Assembly (NCBI RefSeq): GCF_026723825.1
Contig: NZ_CP113519.1
Coordinates: 1,240,001-1,304,000 of the forward strand
Length of the DNA stretch: 64,000 nucleotides
Direction: 5' to 3'
Origin: Pseudomonas sp. GOM7
GTDB taxonomy: Bacteria > Pseudomonadota > Gammaproteobacteria > Pseudomonadales > Pseudomonadaceae
Position numbers and translations under genes: made by a program. This document shows, in pieces, positions 51,541 to 62,071 of the stretch (position 1 is the stretch's first letter; the number at the start of each line of letters is the position of its first letter). The notes under the pieces are model-generated. The model had not been told where the DNA came from and ran no database searches. It worked only from the letters and a program-made list of their open reading frames with translations.

Positions 51541-53502
51541 TCAGTTGATGCGAAAGCGCGCGACCTGTTGCTGCAGGTCGCTGCCCAGGCGCGCCAGGTC
51601 GACGCTGGCGGCGGAAGTCTCCTCGCTGGCGGCGGCCGATTGCTCGGCGATGTCGCGGATGCTGGAAACGCTGCGGTTGATCTCCTCGGCCACCGAACTC
51701 TGCTGCTCGGAGGCGGTGGCGATCTGCTGATTCATCTGCTGGATGCGTGACACCGCCTCGTCGATACGGGTCAGTGCGGTGCCGGCCTGGCGTGCCGCTT
51801 CCACGGTTTCCCCGGCCATGCCACGGCTTTGCGCCATCACGCCCACGGCGTTCTCGGCACCGCTTTGCAAGGTGACCACCAGTTGCTCGATCTGCTGGGT
51901 GGATTCCTGGGTGCGCCGTGCCAGGGCGCGGACTTCGTCGGCGACCACGGCGAAACCACGGCCTGCCTCACCGGCACGGGCCGCTTCGATGGCGGCGTTG
52001 AGGGCGAGCAGGTTGGTCTGTTCAGCGATGCTCTTGATCACGTCGAGCACGGTGCCGATGTTGGCGCTGTCGCCCTTGAGACGGGCGATGGCTTCGGCAG
52101 AGGCTTCCACGGTGCGCGCTAGCTGTTCGATACGGCTGACGGCCTGCTGCACGATGGTGCTGCCCTGGCGGGTCTGCTCTTCGGCGTCGGTGGCCGAGCT
52201 GGCTGCATTTTCGGCGTTGCGCGCAACGTCCTGTACCGTGGCGGCCATCTCGTGCATGGCCGTGGCCACCTGGTCGGTTTCCATGCGTTGCTGAGTGACG
52301 CCGGCACTGGTCTGCCCGGTGACGGTCGAGAGTTCCTCGGCCGCCGTGGCGAGCTGGGCGATGCCGGAGCCGAGCTTGCCGATCAGGTCGCGCAGGCTGA
52401 GAGTCATGGCCTGCATGGCTTGCATCAGTTGCCCCAGCTCGTCGCGGCGGTCACTCTGGATGTCTGTCGTCAGGTCGCCATCGGCCACCTGGCGGGCGAT
52501 ACCGACCACGCGCTGCAGCGGGCCGACGATGGCCTGGGTGATGAACAGCGCACAGGCGACGCCGAGGATGAACGCAACCACCGCTGCCAGCAGCAGGTTG
52601 CGCCTGGCCATGCTGGAGTCGTTCTGCATCAGGTCGCGTTGCATCTGCAGCGACTGCTGTGAGGCTGCGGCGACTTCGCGCGCGCGGTCGGTCATATCCT
52701 GCTCGCTCTGCCGCAGTTGGTTCAGGCTGTCCTGTAGTTGAGCGAATTGGCTGCGGTAGTTGGCCATTTGTTCGAGCGCATTCTGCACCTCGCTGCGGGC
52801 ACTGCTGTTGCCGAGTTCGTCCAGCAGTTGCTGGCCTTTCGCTTCGATCTCGCTGAAGTGCGCTTCGAGTAGCTGTGCGTACTGGGCATCCTTGCGCAGC
52901 AGGAAGTCCTTTTCCCGGCGACGGGCTTCTAGCAGCTCCCGGGCCAGAGTGCTGGCCAGGTTGGCGCGATCGAGCATGGCAATACCGTTCTGGTCGCCAG
53001 TGCCCTGAATCTCCACCACGGCCTGCTGGCGCAGGGCGGTTTCCAGCTCGGTGAACATCTTGAGTGCCGCGCGGGCCGAGTTTTCCATGGCATGCATGGC
53101 ATCGTTGCTGAGCTTGCCGGCGGCCTGGAGCTGCACCAGCTCGTTGCGGTAGCTGTCGGCGTCTTCCTGAATCTGGCGCATCAGCGCCTTGTTTTCCGGG
53201 CGGTCGAGTGTTGCCTCTTTCTCGGCCGCCTGTTGATGGAGTTGTTGCGATATCGACAGGGCATCCTGCAGCGCTTTTTCGTCCTGGCGTAGCAGGTAGT
53301 TTTTTTCCTGCTGACGAGCCATCAGCAGATTGGTATTGATTTCGCCGACACCCATCAGGCTGTCGATGCGTTCGAGCGTGGTATTGAGGCTGGAGCTGCC
53401 AATCCAGACGGTGGCAAGCGTGATGAGCAGAATCAGACCGAAGCCGCCGAGTAATTTCTTGCGCACACTCAGGTCGAGCAGGAGAGAAGTGAGGACGTTC
53501 AT
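51541..53502 (-). CDS. Methyl-accepting chemotaxis protein with helical-bimodular sensor
   Basis: A 653-residue chemoreceptor. One membrane helix lies near residues 15-35 and another near 310-330 ([19 protein letters not shown]). Between them the periplasmic part is entirely helical with the pattern [17 protein letters not shown], repeated in [14 protein letters not shown], characteristic of the HBM sensor of P. putida McpS, which binds TCA-cycle intermediates. HAMP and the signalling domain follow, with the tip motif [19 protein letters not shown]. There is no pentapeptide tether. The ligand is inferred to be an organic acid. Confidence 0.92.
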   Translation of the reverse strand: MNVLTSLLLDLSVRKKLLGGFGLILLITLATVWIGSSSLNTTLERIDSLMGVGEINTNLLMARQQEKNYLLRQDEKALQDALSISQQLHQQAAEKEATLDRPENKALMRQIQEDADSYRNELVQLQAAGKLSNDAMHAMENSARAALKMFTELETALRQQAVVEIQGTGDQNGIAMLDRANLASTLARELLEARRREKDFLLRKDAQYAQLLEAHFSEIEAKGQQLLDELGNSSARSEVQNALEQMANYRSQFAQLQDSLNQLRQSEQDMTDRAREVAAASQQSLQMQRDLMQNDSSMARRNLLLAAVVAFILGVACALFITQAIVGPLQRVVGIARQVADGDLTTDIQSDRRDELGQLMQAMQAMTLSLRDLIGKLGSGIAQLATAAEELSTVTGQTSAGVTQQRMETDQVATAMHEMAATVQDVARNAENAASSATDAEEQTRQGSTIVQQAVSRIEQLARTVEASAEAIARLKGDSANIGTVLDVIKSIAEQTNLLALNAAIEAARAGEAGRGFAVVADEVRALARRTQESTQQIEQLVVTLQSGAENAVGVMAQSRGMAGETVEAARQAGTALTRIDEAVSRIQQMNQQIATASEQQSSVAEEINRSVSSIRDIAEQSAAASEETSAASVDLARLGSDLQQQVARFRIN

Positions 53503-54249
53503 GATGCTTCCTTGTGCTGTCTGTCGTCTGGCAATTGCAAATTGTTTGGCGACATTCCCGGTGGGGATATCTCTGGGTGAGTGCCTCTTGTCGTTGCGAT
53601 TGGGTTCTGAAGCGGATGTGACAGTGGTGTGATACCTAGGATCAGGATAGCAGTCGCCTTGTTACCAGCAATCCAGGCTCGTCTTTTTCGACAAATGGCA
53701 CTCTGGTACGGACTAGGCCGGCACTGGCCATAGTCGGGCTATCGGGTCAGATTCGTAGCGGCCCTGGCCTCATCGACGGCCAGCTTTTGCCAGGTCGCCG
53801 ACTTTCCAGCAGGTAGCTCTTACGCCTTTGCTCCGGGGTGAGCACCTGCAGCGGTGATTGCACGAGCAGCACCTGCAACTCTGCCGCTTTGCTCGGTAAG
53901 GGGGCACGCAATTGAGTGGCGCGAGCATTGCCCAGAACCTTGGTCGTTCCAGCTCATGGCCAGTCACCCGGATTGCCCTGGCGTGGTGCCCGCAGCGCCA
54001 GCCGTTGCAGGGGGCGGGGGATCTGTCGGTTCTTTCGAGCGAAGGCGTGGATCGCCTCGTCCCGGGGGCGCTGCCTCATCTCGGCGCATGGCTGTCGATG
54101 CTGCCGATTTGGGCTAACGCCTGGTTGGGGATGGGCCTAGGATCGAAGTCGCTAGCGTGACTACAACAACTATTTCGCTGGTTGGCATGAGAGGCCCTGC
54201 GCCGCTCTGCGCCCCACCAACGACTGCCTCATACAATAAGGTCAAGAGA
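53503..54249. other. Long intergenic region without a supported gene
   Basis: Holds the chemoreceptor promoter at the left and the permease promoter at the right. On the minus strand a stretch near 53755-53910 reads like a protein end (VLTPEQRRKSYLLESRR) but has no start and no upstream homology I recognise. It may be a gene remnant. Confidence 0.45.
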
Positions 54250-55701
54250 ATGAGCGTACCCATGAGTCCGGCTGTCAGCTCCAACGAGCTGCGGCGTGGC
54301 GCCCTCAGCGTCGGTTTCATCATCTTCTTCGTGGTGTCGGCGGCCAGCCCGCTGAGTGTGCTGGCAGGGGGATTCCCCATTGGTATCATGCTCGGCAACG
54401 GTGCCGGCACGCCGGTACTGCTGGGGCTGACCCTGCTGGTGCTGCTGGCCTTCTCGGTCGGCTACACCACCATGGCGCGCCATGTCACCAACGCCGGTGG
54501 CTTCTACGCCTTCTCGGCGCGTGGCCTCGGTGGGCTGGCTGGCGGCGCGGCAGGTGTGCTGGCGATGTTCGCCTACAACATCCTACAGATCGGTCTGTAC
54601 GGCATGTTCGGTGGCGTAGCCGCTGGCACCATGGCCAGCGTGTTCGCCATCGACCTGCCATGGTGGGTCTATGCGCTGCTGGCGATGGTCAGCGTGGCCA
54701 TTCTCGGGTATCGCAACATCGATCTTTCTGCCCGTGTGCTGTCGTTCATCGTCATTGCCGAATATCTGGCGATCCTCTTCCTGGATGTTGCCATCCTGCG
54801 TAGTGGCGGCGACCACGGTATCAACCTCGATTCCTTCAAGCCCGAGCACGTATTCAGTGGCAATCCGTCGATCGGCCTGCTGTTCTGCTTCGCCGCCTTC
54901 ATCGGCTTCGAGGCCACCACCATCTATGGCGAGGAAGCGAAGGATCCGCAGCGCGCGATTCCCTTCGCCACCTATGCGTCGGTGCTGCTGATCGGCTGCT
55001 TCTACGGCCTGTCGATCTGGGCCATGGTGATCGGCGTGGGTTCCGACAAGATCGTGCCGCTGCTGCAATCGCTGGAAGATCCGACCACCTTTATCTATGG
55101 GCTGTCCGATCATTTCGTCGGTGCCGAGCTGACCCAGGTGATCCGCGTGCTGTTCCTGATCAGCATCTACGCTGGCCTGCTGGCCTTCCACAACTCAGCG
55201 GCGCGCTACTTCTATGCCACCGGCCGCGATGGCCTGCTGCATGGCCTGCTGGGCACCACCCACCGCATCCACCAGAGCCCGCACGTCGGTTCGTCGGTGC
55301 AAACCCTGATCTCCGCCGTGGTGGTACTGGTCTTCGCCGCTGCCGGAGCCGATCCGATCCTGCAACTGTTCGCCTGGTTCTCCAGCCTGGCCGCGTTGTC
55401 GCTGATCCTGCTGATGGCGCTGACGTCGGTAGCGGTGCTGGCCTACTTCCACAAGCATCCGGAGTTGGGTCTGGGCCTCGTGCGCCGCTTCATCCTGCCA
55501 GCGTTCTCCGGTATCGCGCTGCTCTTCGTGCTGGTGCTGGCGGTGGTGCACTTCGAGGTGCTGACCGGCTCGAGCCAACTGATCTCCTACGGCTTGTGCC
55601 TGCTGATTCCGCTCTCGCTGATGGTGGGCGTCATGCTCGCGGCGCGTTTGCGGCGCATTTCGCCCGAACGCTTCCGCGTGCTGGGCAGCCACAAGCTCTG
55701 A
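54250..55701 (+). CDS. APC-superfamily amino acid/amine permease
   Basis: A 483-residue inner-membrane permease with 12 predicted helices. The first-helix motif SVGFIIFFVVSAASPLSVLAGG, GFEATTIYGEEAKDPQRAIP near residue 218 (the APC signature after helix 6) and YFYATGRDGLLH are seen. The ATG at 54250 is chosen as it matches the family start. It heads a same-strand cluster with an aldehyde dehydrogenase (83 bases on), an aminotransferase and an outer-membrane channel, so it probably imports the amine or amino acid that those enzymes break down. Confidence 0.87.
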   Translation: MSVPMSPAVSSNELRRGALSVGFIIFFVVSAASPLSVLAGGFPIGIMLGNGAGTPVLLGLTLLVLLAFSVGYTTMARHVTNAGGFYAFSARGLGGLAGGAAGVLAMFAYNILQIGLYGMFGGVAAGTMASVFAIDLPWWVYALLAMVSVAILGYRNIDLSARVLSFIVIAEYLAILFLDVAILRSGGDHGINLDSFKPEHVFSGNPSIGLLFCFAAFIGFEATTIYGEEAKDPQRAIPFATYASVLLIGCFYGLSIWAMVIGVGSDKIVPLLQSLEDPTTFIYGLSDHFVGAELTQVIRVLFLISIYAGLLAFHNSAARYFYATGRDGLLHGLLGTTHRIHQSPHVGSSVQTLISAVVVLVFAAAGADPILQLFAWFSSLAALSLILLMALTSVAVLAYFHKHPELGLGLVRRFILPAFSGIALLFVLVLAVVHFEVLTGSSQLISYGLCLLIPLSLMVGVMLAARLRRISPERFRVLGSHKL

Positions 55702-55784
55702 GTGGACTGCCGCACTTCATTCACTCAGTCACGACACCAAGCGCCGCGCGAGAACCCTGCTCGGCGGCCTGGGGGATGTTTTAC

Positions 55785-57209
55785 ATGAACGACTATCAAC
55801 TGCTTATCGACGGTGCCCGGGTTGCCGGCCAGGGCGACCCCTTCGAGGTGATCAATCCTGCCACTGGCAAAGCCTTCGCCCTGTGCCCAGCCAGCAGCGT
55901 GGCGCAACTGGAGCTGGCCGTGGCGGCCGCTCAGCGCGCGTTCACGAGATGGGGTCGAAGCTCGTGTGGAGAACGTTGCGAACGCCTGCAACTGATCGCC
56001 AACGACATCGAGCGTGAAGCCGACGAGCTGGCCAGGCTGATCGTCCTGGAACAGGGCAAGCCGCTGGCGCTGGCTTTCTCCGAAGTCATGGGCGGAGTCG
56101 CCTGGACGCGCTACGCCGCCTCCCAGGAGCTGCCGGTGGAACTGGTCGAGGAGACCCCGACCCAGCGCGTCGAGCTGCACCGCAAACCGCTGGGCGTGGT
56201 GGCCTCGATCACCCCGTGGAACTGGCCGTTCATGATCGCCATCTGGCACATCATGCCGGCGCTGCGCGCGGGCAACTGCGTGATCAGCAAGCCGTCCAGC
56301 CTGACCCCGCTGAGCACCTTGCTCCTGGTGGAAATCATCGCCCGTCACGTCCCGGCCGGGGTCATCAACATCGTCACTGGCGAGCGCGGTTTTGGCAGCG
56401 CCATCGCCAGCCATCCAGGCATCCACAAGATCGTCTTCACCGGCTCCACCGAAACCGGCCAGCGCGTGATGCAGGCAGCGGCTGGCAACCTCAAGCGCCT
56501 GACCCTGGAACTGGGCGGCAACGACGCTGCCATCGTTCTGCCTGGTACGTCGGTGGATGCCGTGGCCGAAGACATCTTCCAGGCCGCCTTCCTCAACATG
56601 GGCCAGACCTGCGCCGCGCTCAAGCGCCTGTACGTGCACGAATCGCAGTACCAGGCCTTCGCCGAGGCGCTGGCCATCATCGCCAGGCGCCAGGTGGTCG
56701 GCGCTGGCCTGGAGGAGGGCGTCACTTTCGGCCCGGTGCAGAACCCCGAGCAATTGGCGTTGGTCGCCGAGCTGGTGGACGACGCTCGCGCCCAGGGTGG
56801 CCAGGTGTTGTGCGGTGGGGCGCAATTGCCGCGTGCCGGCTACTTCTACCCGCCCACTATCGTAACCAGCGTCAGCGACGGCCAGCGCCTGGTGGACGAG
56901 GAACAGTTCGGCCCGGTGCTGCCGCTGATCGCCTACCGCGACGTGGAGGACGCATTGCGCCGCGCCAACGCCAGCAGCATGGGGCTCGGCGGCTCTGTAT
57001 GGGGGCCGGATACGGCTGCCGCGCAGGCCGTTGCGGCGCGCCTGGAAAGCGGCGTGGCCTGGGTCAACTGCCACGCCCAGATTCAACCCAACACCCCGTT
57101 CGGCGGCTGCAAGATGTCCGGTTTCGGCGTCGAGTTCGGCCAGGAAGGGCTGCTGGAATTCACCACTCAGCAACTGTTGTTCACCCGCAAGTCCGCGGTT
57201 CAGCAGTGA
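55785..57209 (+). CDS. Aldehyde dehydrogenase (aminoaldehyde/succinate-semialdehyde type)
   Basis: A 474-residue aldehyde dehydrogenase. [20 protein letters not shown] is near residue 141, GSTETGQRV is the cofactor loop, [11 protein letters not shown] carries the glutamate near 243 and [13 protein letters not shown] the nucleophilic cysteine near 277. NMGQTCAAL is common in aminoaldehyde and betaine-aldehyde relatives. The start at 55785 follows GGGGGATG. It is followed after 11 bases by an aminotransferase gene, so transamination then oxidation of an amine is likely. Confidence 0.9.
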   Translation: MNDYQLLIDGARVAGQGDPFEVINPATGKAFALCPASSVAQLELAVAAAQRAFTRWGRSSCGERCERLQLIANDIEREADELARLIVLEQGKPLALAFSEVMGGVAWTRYAASQELPVELVEETPTQRVELHRKPLGVVASITPWNWPFMIAIWHIMPALRAGNCVISKPSSLTPLSTLLLVEIIARHVPAGVINIVTGERGFGSAIASHPGIHKIVFTGSTETGQRVMQAAAGNLKRLTLELGGNDAAIVLPGTSVDAVAEDIFQAAFLNMGQTCAALKRLYVHESQYQAFAEALAIIARRQVVGAGLEEGVTFGPVQNPEQLALVAELVDDARAQGGQVLCGGAQLPRAGYFYPPTIVTSVSDGQRLVDEEQFGPVLPLIAYRDVEDALRRANASSMGLGGSVWGPDTAAAQAVAARLESGVAWVNCHAQIQPNTPFGGCKMSGFGVEFGQEGLLEFTTQQLLFTRKSAVQQ

Positions 57210-57220
57210 GGAGCACCACC

Positions 57221-58627
57221 ATGTCGACCAATGCCATGTTCAAGCAGAGCCAAACCCCGCAAGCCACGCCGGGCGAAACCCCGTACGCGAAATACAAGAC
57301 AGCGGAAAAGAAATTCTGGCACCCGATGAGCGCTTCGGCGCCGGCCAACCGGGCCAAGACCCTGATCATCGCCCGTGGTGACGGCAACTACATCACCGAC
57401 ATCGACGGCAATCGCCTGCTCGATGGCGTCGGCGGCCTGTGGAACGTCAACGTCGGCCACAACCGCGCGGAAGTGAAAGCCGCCATCGCCGCACAGCTCG
57501 ACGAACTGGCCTACTACCAGACCTTCGACGGCATCGCCCACCCGCGCGTGTTCGACCTGGCCGAGCGCCTGACCTCAATGTTCGCCCAGGAAAAAATGGC
57601 CCGTGTGCTGTTCAACTCCGGCGGCTCCGATGCCGTGGAAACCGCGTTGAAGATGGCGCGCCAATACTGGATCGCCTCCGGTCAGCCGGGGCGTACCCGC
57701 TTCCTCTCGCTGCGCAACGGTTACCACGGCGTACACGTCGGTGGCACCTCGGTCGGTGGCAACGGCGTCTATCACTACAACCACGGCCAGTTGCTCGCCG
57801 GCTGCCACCTGCTCGACACCCCCTGGCTGTACCGCAACCCCTGGGATTGCGACGATGCCGAGCAACTGGTCGAGCACTGCATTCGCCAGTTGGAAGATCA
57901 GATCGCCTTCCTTGGCGCCGGCACCATCGCCGCCTTCATCGCCGAGCCGGTGCAGGGCGCGGGTGGCGTGATCGTGCCGCCGTCCGCCTACTGGCCGCGC
58001 CTGCGCGAAGTCTGCGACCGTCACGACATCCTGTTGATCGCCGATGAGGTGGTCACCGGTTTCGGCCGCAGTGGCTGCATGCTCGGCAGCCGTGGCTGGG
58101 GCGTGGCGCCGGACATCCTGTGTCTGGCCAAGGGTATCTCCGCCGGCTACATCCCGCTGGGCGCCACGGTGTTCAACCAGCGCATCGCCGATGCCATCGA
58201 GAACGCCCCCGGCTTCGCCAACGTGATCATGCATGGCTACACCTACAGCGGCCATCCGACCGCCTGCGCGGCCGCCCTGGCGGTGCTGGACATCGTCGAG
58301 AAGGAAGACCTGCCGGGTAACGCGGCCAAGGTCGGCGCGCACCTGATCGAGGGCCTGAAGCCGTTGAGCGAGCGTTTCGAGGTGGTCGGCGAAGTGCGCG
58401 GCAAGGGCCTGATGATCGCCCTCGACCTGATCGCTGACAAACGCACCCGCCAACCGCTCGATCCGGCCACGGGGCAGGCCCTGCGCATCGCGGAAACGGC
58501 GCGCGCACAAGGTGTGCTGGTACGCCCGATCGGCAACAAGATCGTCATTTCGCCGCCCCTTACCCTCACTTGCGGTGAAGCCGATCTGATTGTCGAGGCG
58601 CTGAGCAACGCCCTGAGCAAGCATTGA
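57221..58627 (+). CDS. Class III omega-aminotransferase (amine/polyamine:pyruvate type)
   Basis: A 468-residue transaminase. [19 protein letters not shown] is near residue 128, [13 protein letters not shown] near 244, [15 protein letters not shown] near 272 and [15 protein letters not shown] near 305 with the PLP lysine. [13 protein letters not shown] and [10 protein letters not shown] are typical of polyamine- and beta-alanine:pyruvate transaminases such as SpuC-like enzymes. The start is firm, with GAGGAG 8 bases upstream. The partner enzyme is the upstream aldehyde dehydrogenase. Confidence 0.9.
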   Translation: MSTNAMFKQSQTPQATPGETPYAKYKTAEKKFWHPMSASAPANRAKTLIIARGDGNYITDIDGNRLLDGVGGLWNVNVGHNRAEVKAAIAAQLDELAYYQTFDGIAHPRVFDLAERLTSMFAQEKMARVLFNSGGSDAVETALKMARQYWIASGQPGRTRFLSLRNGYHGVHVGGTSVGGNGVYHYNHGQLLAGCHLLDTPWLYRNPWDCDDAEQLVEHCIRQLEDQIAFLGAGTIAAFIAEPVQGAGGVIVPPSAYWPRLREVCDRHDILLIADEVVTGFGRSGCMLGSRGWGVAPDILCLAKGISAGYIPLGATVFNQRIADAIENAPGFANVIMHGYTYSGHPTACAAALAVLDIVEKEDLPGNAAKVGAHLIEGLKPLSERFEVVGEVRGKGLMIALDLIADKRTRQPLDPATGQALRIAETARAQGVLVRPIGNKIVISPPLTLTCGEADLIVEALSNALSKH

Positions 58628-58636
58628 ACCTGCCGC

Positions 58637-58656
58637 CCCGCGCCCACGGGCGCGGG
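58637..58656 (+). terminator. GC-rich hairpin after the aminotransferase gene
   Basis: CCCGCGCC-CACG-GGCGCGGG, a perfect 8-bp stem 9 bases past the stop. No T-run follows, so it may act as an attenuator before the porin gene. Confidence 0.55.
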
Positions 58657-58717
58657 CATTCATCCCAACTCTCCCGAAAACCAATAAGAACGACTGCCAC
58701 AGCACCGAGGAGCTGCA

Positions 58718-60040
58718 ATGAAGATGAACCTGCGTAACAACGGCACGTTCGCTCTGGCCATGGCGATCACCGCTACCCTGGCCGGACAGAGCCATGCCTA
58801 CGAGCTGTATGCTGATGACGACACCCAGTTGAATGCCGACCTGCTCGCCGTGTTCGGCATGATGAACAGCCGCAAGAACTACGATGGCACCACGGGTGGT
58901 TCCACCTGGCGTGAGGGTTTCATCAAATACGGCCTCAGTGGCCAGCAAGGGCTGGGTAGTGCCGGCAGCCTGTATGGCGCCTTCAATCTGGTCAGTTCCG
59001 GCACCTGGGGCGATGGCGACCCGGCTGGCAACACCCTCGGCACCGAGCGCACCAGCAAGATCGAAGATGCCTACCTGGGGTGGCGCTCGGGGGAGCTGTT
59101 CCCCGTGCTGGGCAAGGATGGCGTGGACTTCTCCGCTGGGCGCCAGGTGGTCAAGCTGGGCCGTGGCTTTTTGATCAACGACGATGGCCCGAACCTGGGC
59201 AAGGGCCCGGCGGACGGTGCCCTCAATCGCGGCGGCGCCTACTACATCGCCGCGCGTCACGCCTTCGACCGCACCGCCGTGCTGCGCCTGGGGGGCGAGG
59301 ACGGCGTGCATGGCTCGCTGGTCTGGCTCAAATCCGACAACCGTGCCCAGGCCGAAACCGAACTGGCCGCTGGCACCCTGGATTACACCAGCTACGCCGG
59401 TACCCTGGGGCTGACCTGGGTGCATGGCCTGGACGTCAACCAGCGCTGGGCCACGCCGATCCAGAGCGAGCGCGACAACCTGAACGTTTACAGCATCCGT
59501 GGCGAAGGCAGTGCCGGCATCGAGAATGCCAATTTCGCCTTCGAGTATGCCTGGCAGGATGTCGATACCGGGGTGGAGAAGGCCTGGTACGCCGAAGCGG
59601 GCTACACCTTCGCCGACGCGCCCTGGTCGCCGAACCTGACCTATCGCTACACCCGTTATTCGGGCGGCTGGGACTCGCTGTTTACTGGCCTCAGCAGCGG
59701 CTATGGCACCTGGGTTCAGGGTGAGGTGGCGGGCAACTACGCCGGCCCTTTCAACAGCAATACCGGCATTCATCATGTCGCCCTGAAGGCGTCACCGCTG
59801 GAGGGCCTCACCCTGGGGGCGTTGTACTTCGACTACAGCACCCTGCATGACCGCGACACTCTCAACCTGGATGCCCGCGAGCTGGATCTGTATGTGGAGT
59901 GGGCGGTCAGCGATCACCTGATCATCAGCCCGCTGGTGGGCTTGTATCAGCCGAAGCAGAGCGCCGATAACGGCGGTAATCAGGTCGGTGGCAATGGCAC
60001 CAACGTCTACAGCCAGCTCATGGTAGTCGTGCCGTTCTGA
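58718..60040 (+). CDS. Outer-membrane channel (alginate-export/OprD-like barrel)
   Basis: A 440-residue outer-membrane protein. The signal peptide ends at GQSHA-YELYADDD (near residue 27). The remainder has alternating strands with aromatic girdles and ends in VVVPF with terminal phenylalanine, as in beta-barrels. DFSAGRQVVKLGRGFLIND near 150 and TLNLDARELDLYVEWAVSDH near 390 recall the alginate-export-type porin family of pseudomonads. Placed last in the amine cluster and followed by a terminator, it probably lets the substrate cross the outer membrane. Confidence 0.83.
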   Translation: MKMNLRNNGTFALAMAITATLAGQSHAYELYADDDTQLNADLLAVFGMMNSRKNYDGTTGGSTWREGFIKYGLSGQQGLGSAGSLYGAFNLVSSGTWGDGDPAGNTLGTERTSKIEDAYLGWRSGELFPVLGKDGVDFSAGRQVVKLGRGFLINDDGPNLGKGPADGALNRGGAYYIAARHAFDRTAVLRLGGEDGVHGSLVWLKSDNRAQAETELAAGTLDYTSYAGTLGLTWVHGLDVNQRWATPIQSERDNLNVYSIRGEGSAGIENANFAFEYAWQDVDTGVEKAWYAEAGYTFADAPWSPNLTYRYTRYSGGWDSLFTGLSSGYGTWVQGEVAGNYAGPFNSNTGIHHVALKASPLEGLTLGALYFDYSTLHDRDTLNLDARELDLYVEWAVSDHLIISPLVGLYQPKQSADNGGNQVGGNGTNVYSQLMVVVPF

Positions 60041-60092
60041 GGTGGAGACCCTCCTGGTGCGACCGGGCCGTACGTGCCGGTCGCCTGTCCTG

Positions 60093-60117
60093 CAGCCGCC
60101 TTCGGGGGGCTGTTTTT
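60093..60117 (+). terminator. Rho-independent terminator after the porin gene
   Basis: CAGCC-GCC-TTCG-GGG-GGCTG stem with a single mismatch, followed by TTTTTATT. It overlaps the end of the convergent kinase gene by two bases. Confidence 0.85.
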
Positions 60118-61180
60118 ATTGCTGCACCGGCCAGCTCAACACGAAGCAGCTACCGCCGTTCGCGGACGGCTGCCAGAACGCCCGTCCGCCATGGGCTTCG
60201 GCGATGGCCTTGACCACCGCCAGGCCCAGGCCGCTGCCGCCGCTCTTGCGCGAGCGCGAGGGGTCGCCACGGCGAAAGGCCTCGAAGATGTCGGCGGCCA
60301 GGGCGCTGTCGATGCCGGGGCCGTCGTCTTCCACGCTCAGCCGGCAGTCGCCGTCGGCCTGCTCAAGGCGTACCCGCAGCGTGCCAGGGTCGGCATGGCG
60401 CAGGGCATTTTCCAGCAGCGCCATCAGCGCCTGACGGATACGCATGGCATCGCACTCCACCAGCAGCCCGGCGTCCAGCTCCTGCTGCAGGTGAAAGCCT
60501 TTTTCCGCCAACGGCGTGGCGAAGGCCTGCAGCACGCTGCCCAGTTCATCGGCCAGGGGCACGCGGCTCCGTTGCACTTCCAGGTGGCCGCTGTCGTTGA
60601 GGCTGAGCACGCGCAGGTCTTCGATCAGGTGGTTGAGGCCCTCCACCTGGCGCAGCAGACCCTCGAACAGCTCGCTGCTGGGGCTGAACACGCCTTCGGC
60701 CAGGCCCTGCAGGCGGCCGCGCAGAATGGTCACCGGGGTGCGCAGTTCGTGAGCGATGGCGGCGTTCCAGAAGTCGCGCTCGCGGGTCATGCTCTGCAGG
60801 CGCTCGGCCATGGCGTTGAAGTCGCGCACCAGTTGCGCGGTTTCGCCCATGGCCTGTTCGTCCAGCGGTGCTCGCGCGTCGAGCCTGCCCTGGGCCACTT
60901 CACGCAGGCTGTGCGCCACCGAGTTCAACGGGGTGATCAGCCGTCGCGACAGGCGTACGGCGACGAACACCGCCATGCTCAGGGCGGCGATGGTGGTGCA
61001 GCCGATCCAGATCATCTCCACCCGCGAGGGCATCCAGGTTTCCGAGATGCTGCCCGGCAAGTAGGCCATCGCGATGGCGTAGAACACGTAGGAGCCGAAC
61101 ATCGCGATGAAGATGATGCTCAGCGCCATCACCGCCAGGGACTGGATGAACTGCCGGCGCAGGCCCGGAGTCGGCTTCAT
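60116..61180 (-). CDS. Sensor histidine kinase of RND-pump locus (BaeS/AdeS-like)
   Basis: A 354-residue kinase. Two membrane helices (residues 15-38 and 57-77) enclose a very short periplasmic loop, so it may sense within the membrane. HAMP, HisKA (AAIAHELRTPVTILRGRLQG near 140) and the ATPase boxes (LLENALRHA, DDGPGID, GSGLGLAVVKAIAEAHGG) follow. Its ATG overlaps the stop of the regulator gene by 4 bases. It is divergent from an RND adaptor and permease, as in AdeRS-AdeABC, and probably controls them. Confidence 0.9.
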   Translation of the reverse strand: MKPTPGLRRQFIQSLAVMALSIIFIAMFGSYVFYAIAMAYLPGSISETWMPSRVEMIWIGCTTIAALSMAVFVAVRLSRRLITPLNSVAHSLREVAQGRLDARAPLDEQAMGETAQLVRDFNAMAERLQSMTRERDFWNAAIAHELRTPVTILRGRLQGLAEGVFSPSSELFEGLLRQVEGLNHLIEDLRVLSLNDSGHLEVQRSRVPLADELGSVLQAFATPLAEKGFHLQQELDAGLLVECDAMRIRQALMALLENALRHADPGTLRVRLEQADGDCRLSVEDDGPGIDSALAADIFEAFRRGDPSRSRKSGGSGLGLAVVKAIAEAHGGRAFWQPSANGGSCFVLSWPVQQ

Positions 61181-61911
61181 GATTCGGCGCCGAAGCGATA
61201 GCCCACGCCCCAGACACTGGCGGGCACGCCCTGAATGTCGAGGGCTTCGAGTTTCTTGCGCAGCTTGCTGACGTGGCTGTCCACGGTGCGCTCCTGGGTG
61301 TCGCCCTCGGGCAGGCAGCTCTCCAGCAATTCGGCGCGGCTGAATGCCCGTTTCGGCGCTCGCATCAGGCAGGCCAGCAGCTTGAACTCGGTCAGGGTCA
61401 GTTCCAATGTGTGCGGCTGGCCATCACGCAGCACGCTGGCCTCGTGGCTGTCCAGGTCGACCTGGAATGCACCGACGCGCAACACCTGGGTGGCTGCAGG
61501 TGCGCTGGCTCGCGTGCGCCGTAGCACCGCTTGCACCCGCGCCACCACCTCGGCCGGGTTGAAGGGTTTGACCACGTAATCGTCGGCGCCCAGGCGAAGG
61601 CCCATCAGCTTGTCGATGTCCTGATCGAGCGCGGTGAGCATGATCACCGGCGTGTCGCCCCGAGAGCGGATTTCGCTGAGCACCTTCCAGCCATCGACGA
61701 CCGGCATCTGCACGTCGAGCAGTAGCAGATCCGGCTTGAGCGCCTGGTGCAGGGCCAGGGCCTGCTGGCCATCGCTGGCGTGCTGGGTACGCAGGCCGCT
61801 GCGTTGCAGGTAGGCGATGAGGATGTCGGCGATCTCGGCTTCATCCTCGGCGATCAGCACCAGTGCCGTGGCGGGGGAGGCAGGGCTGGTGCGCGCGTGG
61901 GGATCGGACAT
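61177..61911 (-). CDS. OmpR-family response regulator (BaeR/AdeR-like)
   Basis: A 244-residue regulator. The receiver has IAEDEAEI acidic residues, LLLLDVQMP as the phospho-acceptor site and KPFNP lysine. The carboxy-terminal winged helix has LTLTEFKLLACLMRAPKRAF and DSHVSKLRKKLE. It is transcribed away from the RND operon across a 160-base spacer that should hold its operator. With the following kinase it forms a two-component pair. Confidence 0.92.
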   Translation of the reverse strand: MSDPHARTSPASPATALVLIAEDEAEIADILIAYLQRSGLRTQHASDGQQALALHQALKPDLLLLDVQMPVVDGWKVLSEIRSRGDTPVIMLTALDQDIDKLMGLRLGADDYVVKPFNPAEVVARVQAVLRRTRASAPAATQVLRVGAFQVDLDSHEASVLRDGQPHTLELTLTEFKLLACLMRAPKRAFSRAELLESCLPEGDTQERTVDSHVSKLRKKLEALDIQGVPASVWGVGYRFGAES

Positions 61912-62071
61912 GGGCAGGCTCGCAGACGGTGGTTGCGAATGTTATCGCGGCCTCCATGCTTTCTCCACAAAGCCTCGAATCATTCGCAACAGCCGCGCTT
62001 CAGACTGCTGCCTCGATCAGCTCCGGCCGGTATCAGGTCATCGGAGCCCAGTGTTCAGTGAGGAGTGGGTC

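Noticed and set aside
53770..53967. Small frame in the gap before the permease
   Set aside because: Cysteine-rich composition without motif; only a possible gene remnant in another frame.
57575..59776. 733-aa minus-strand frame opposite aminotransferase and porin
   Set aside because: Spans two real plus-strand genes and has only low-complexity shadow composition.
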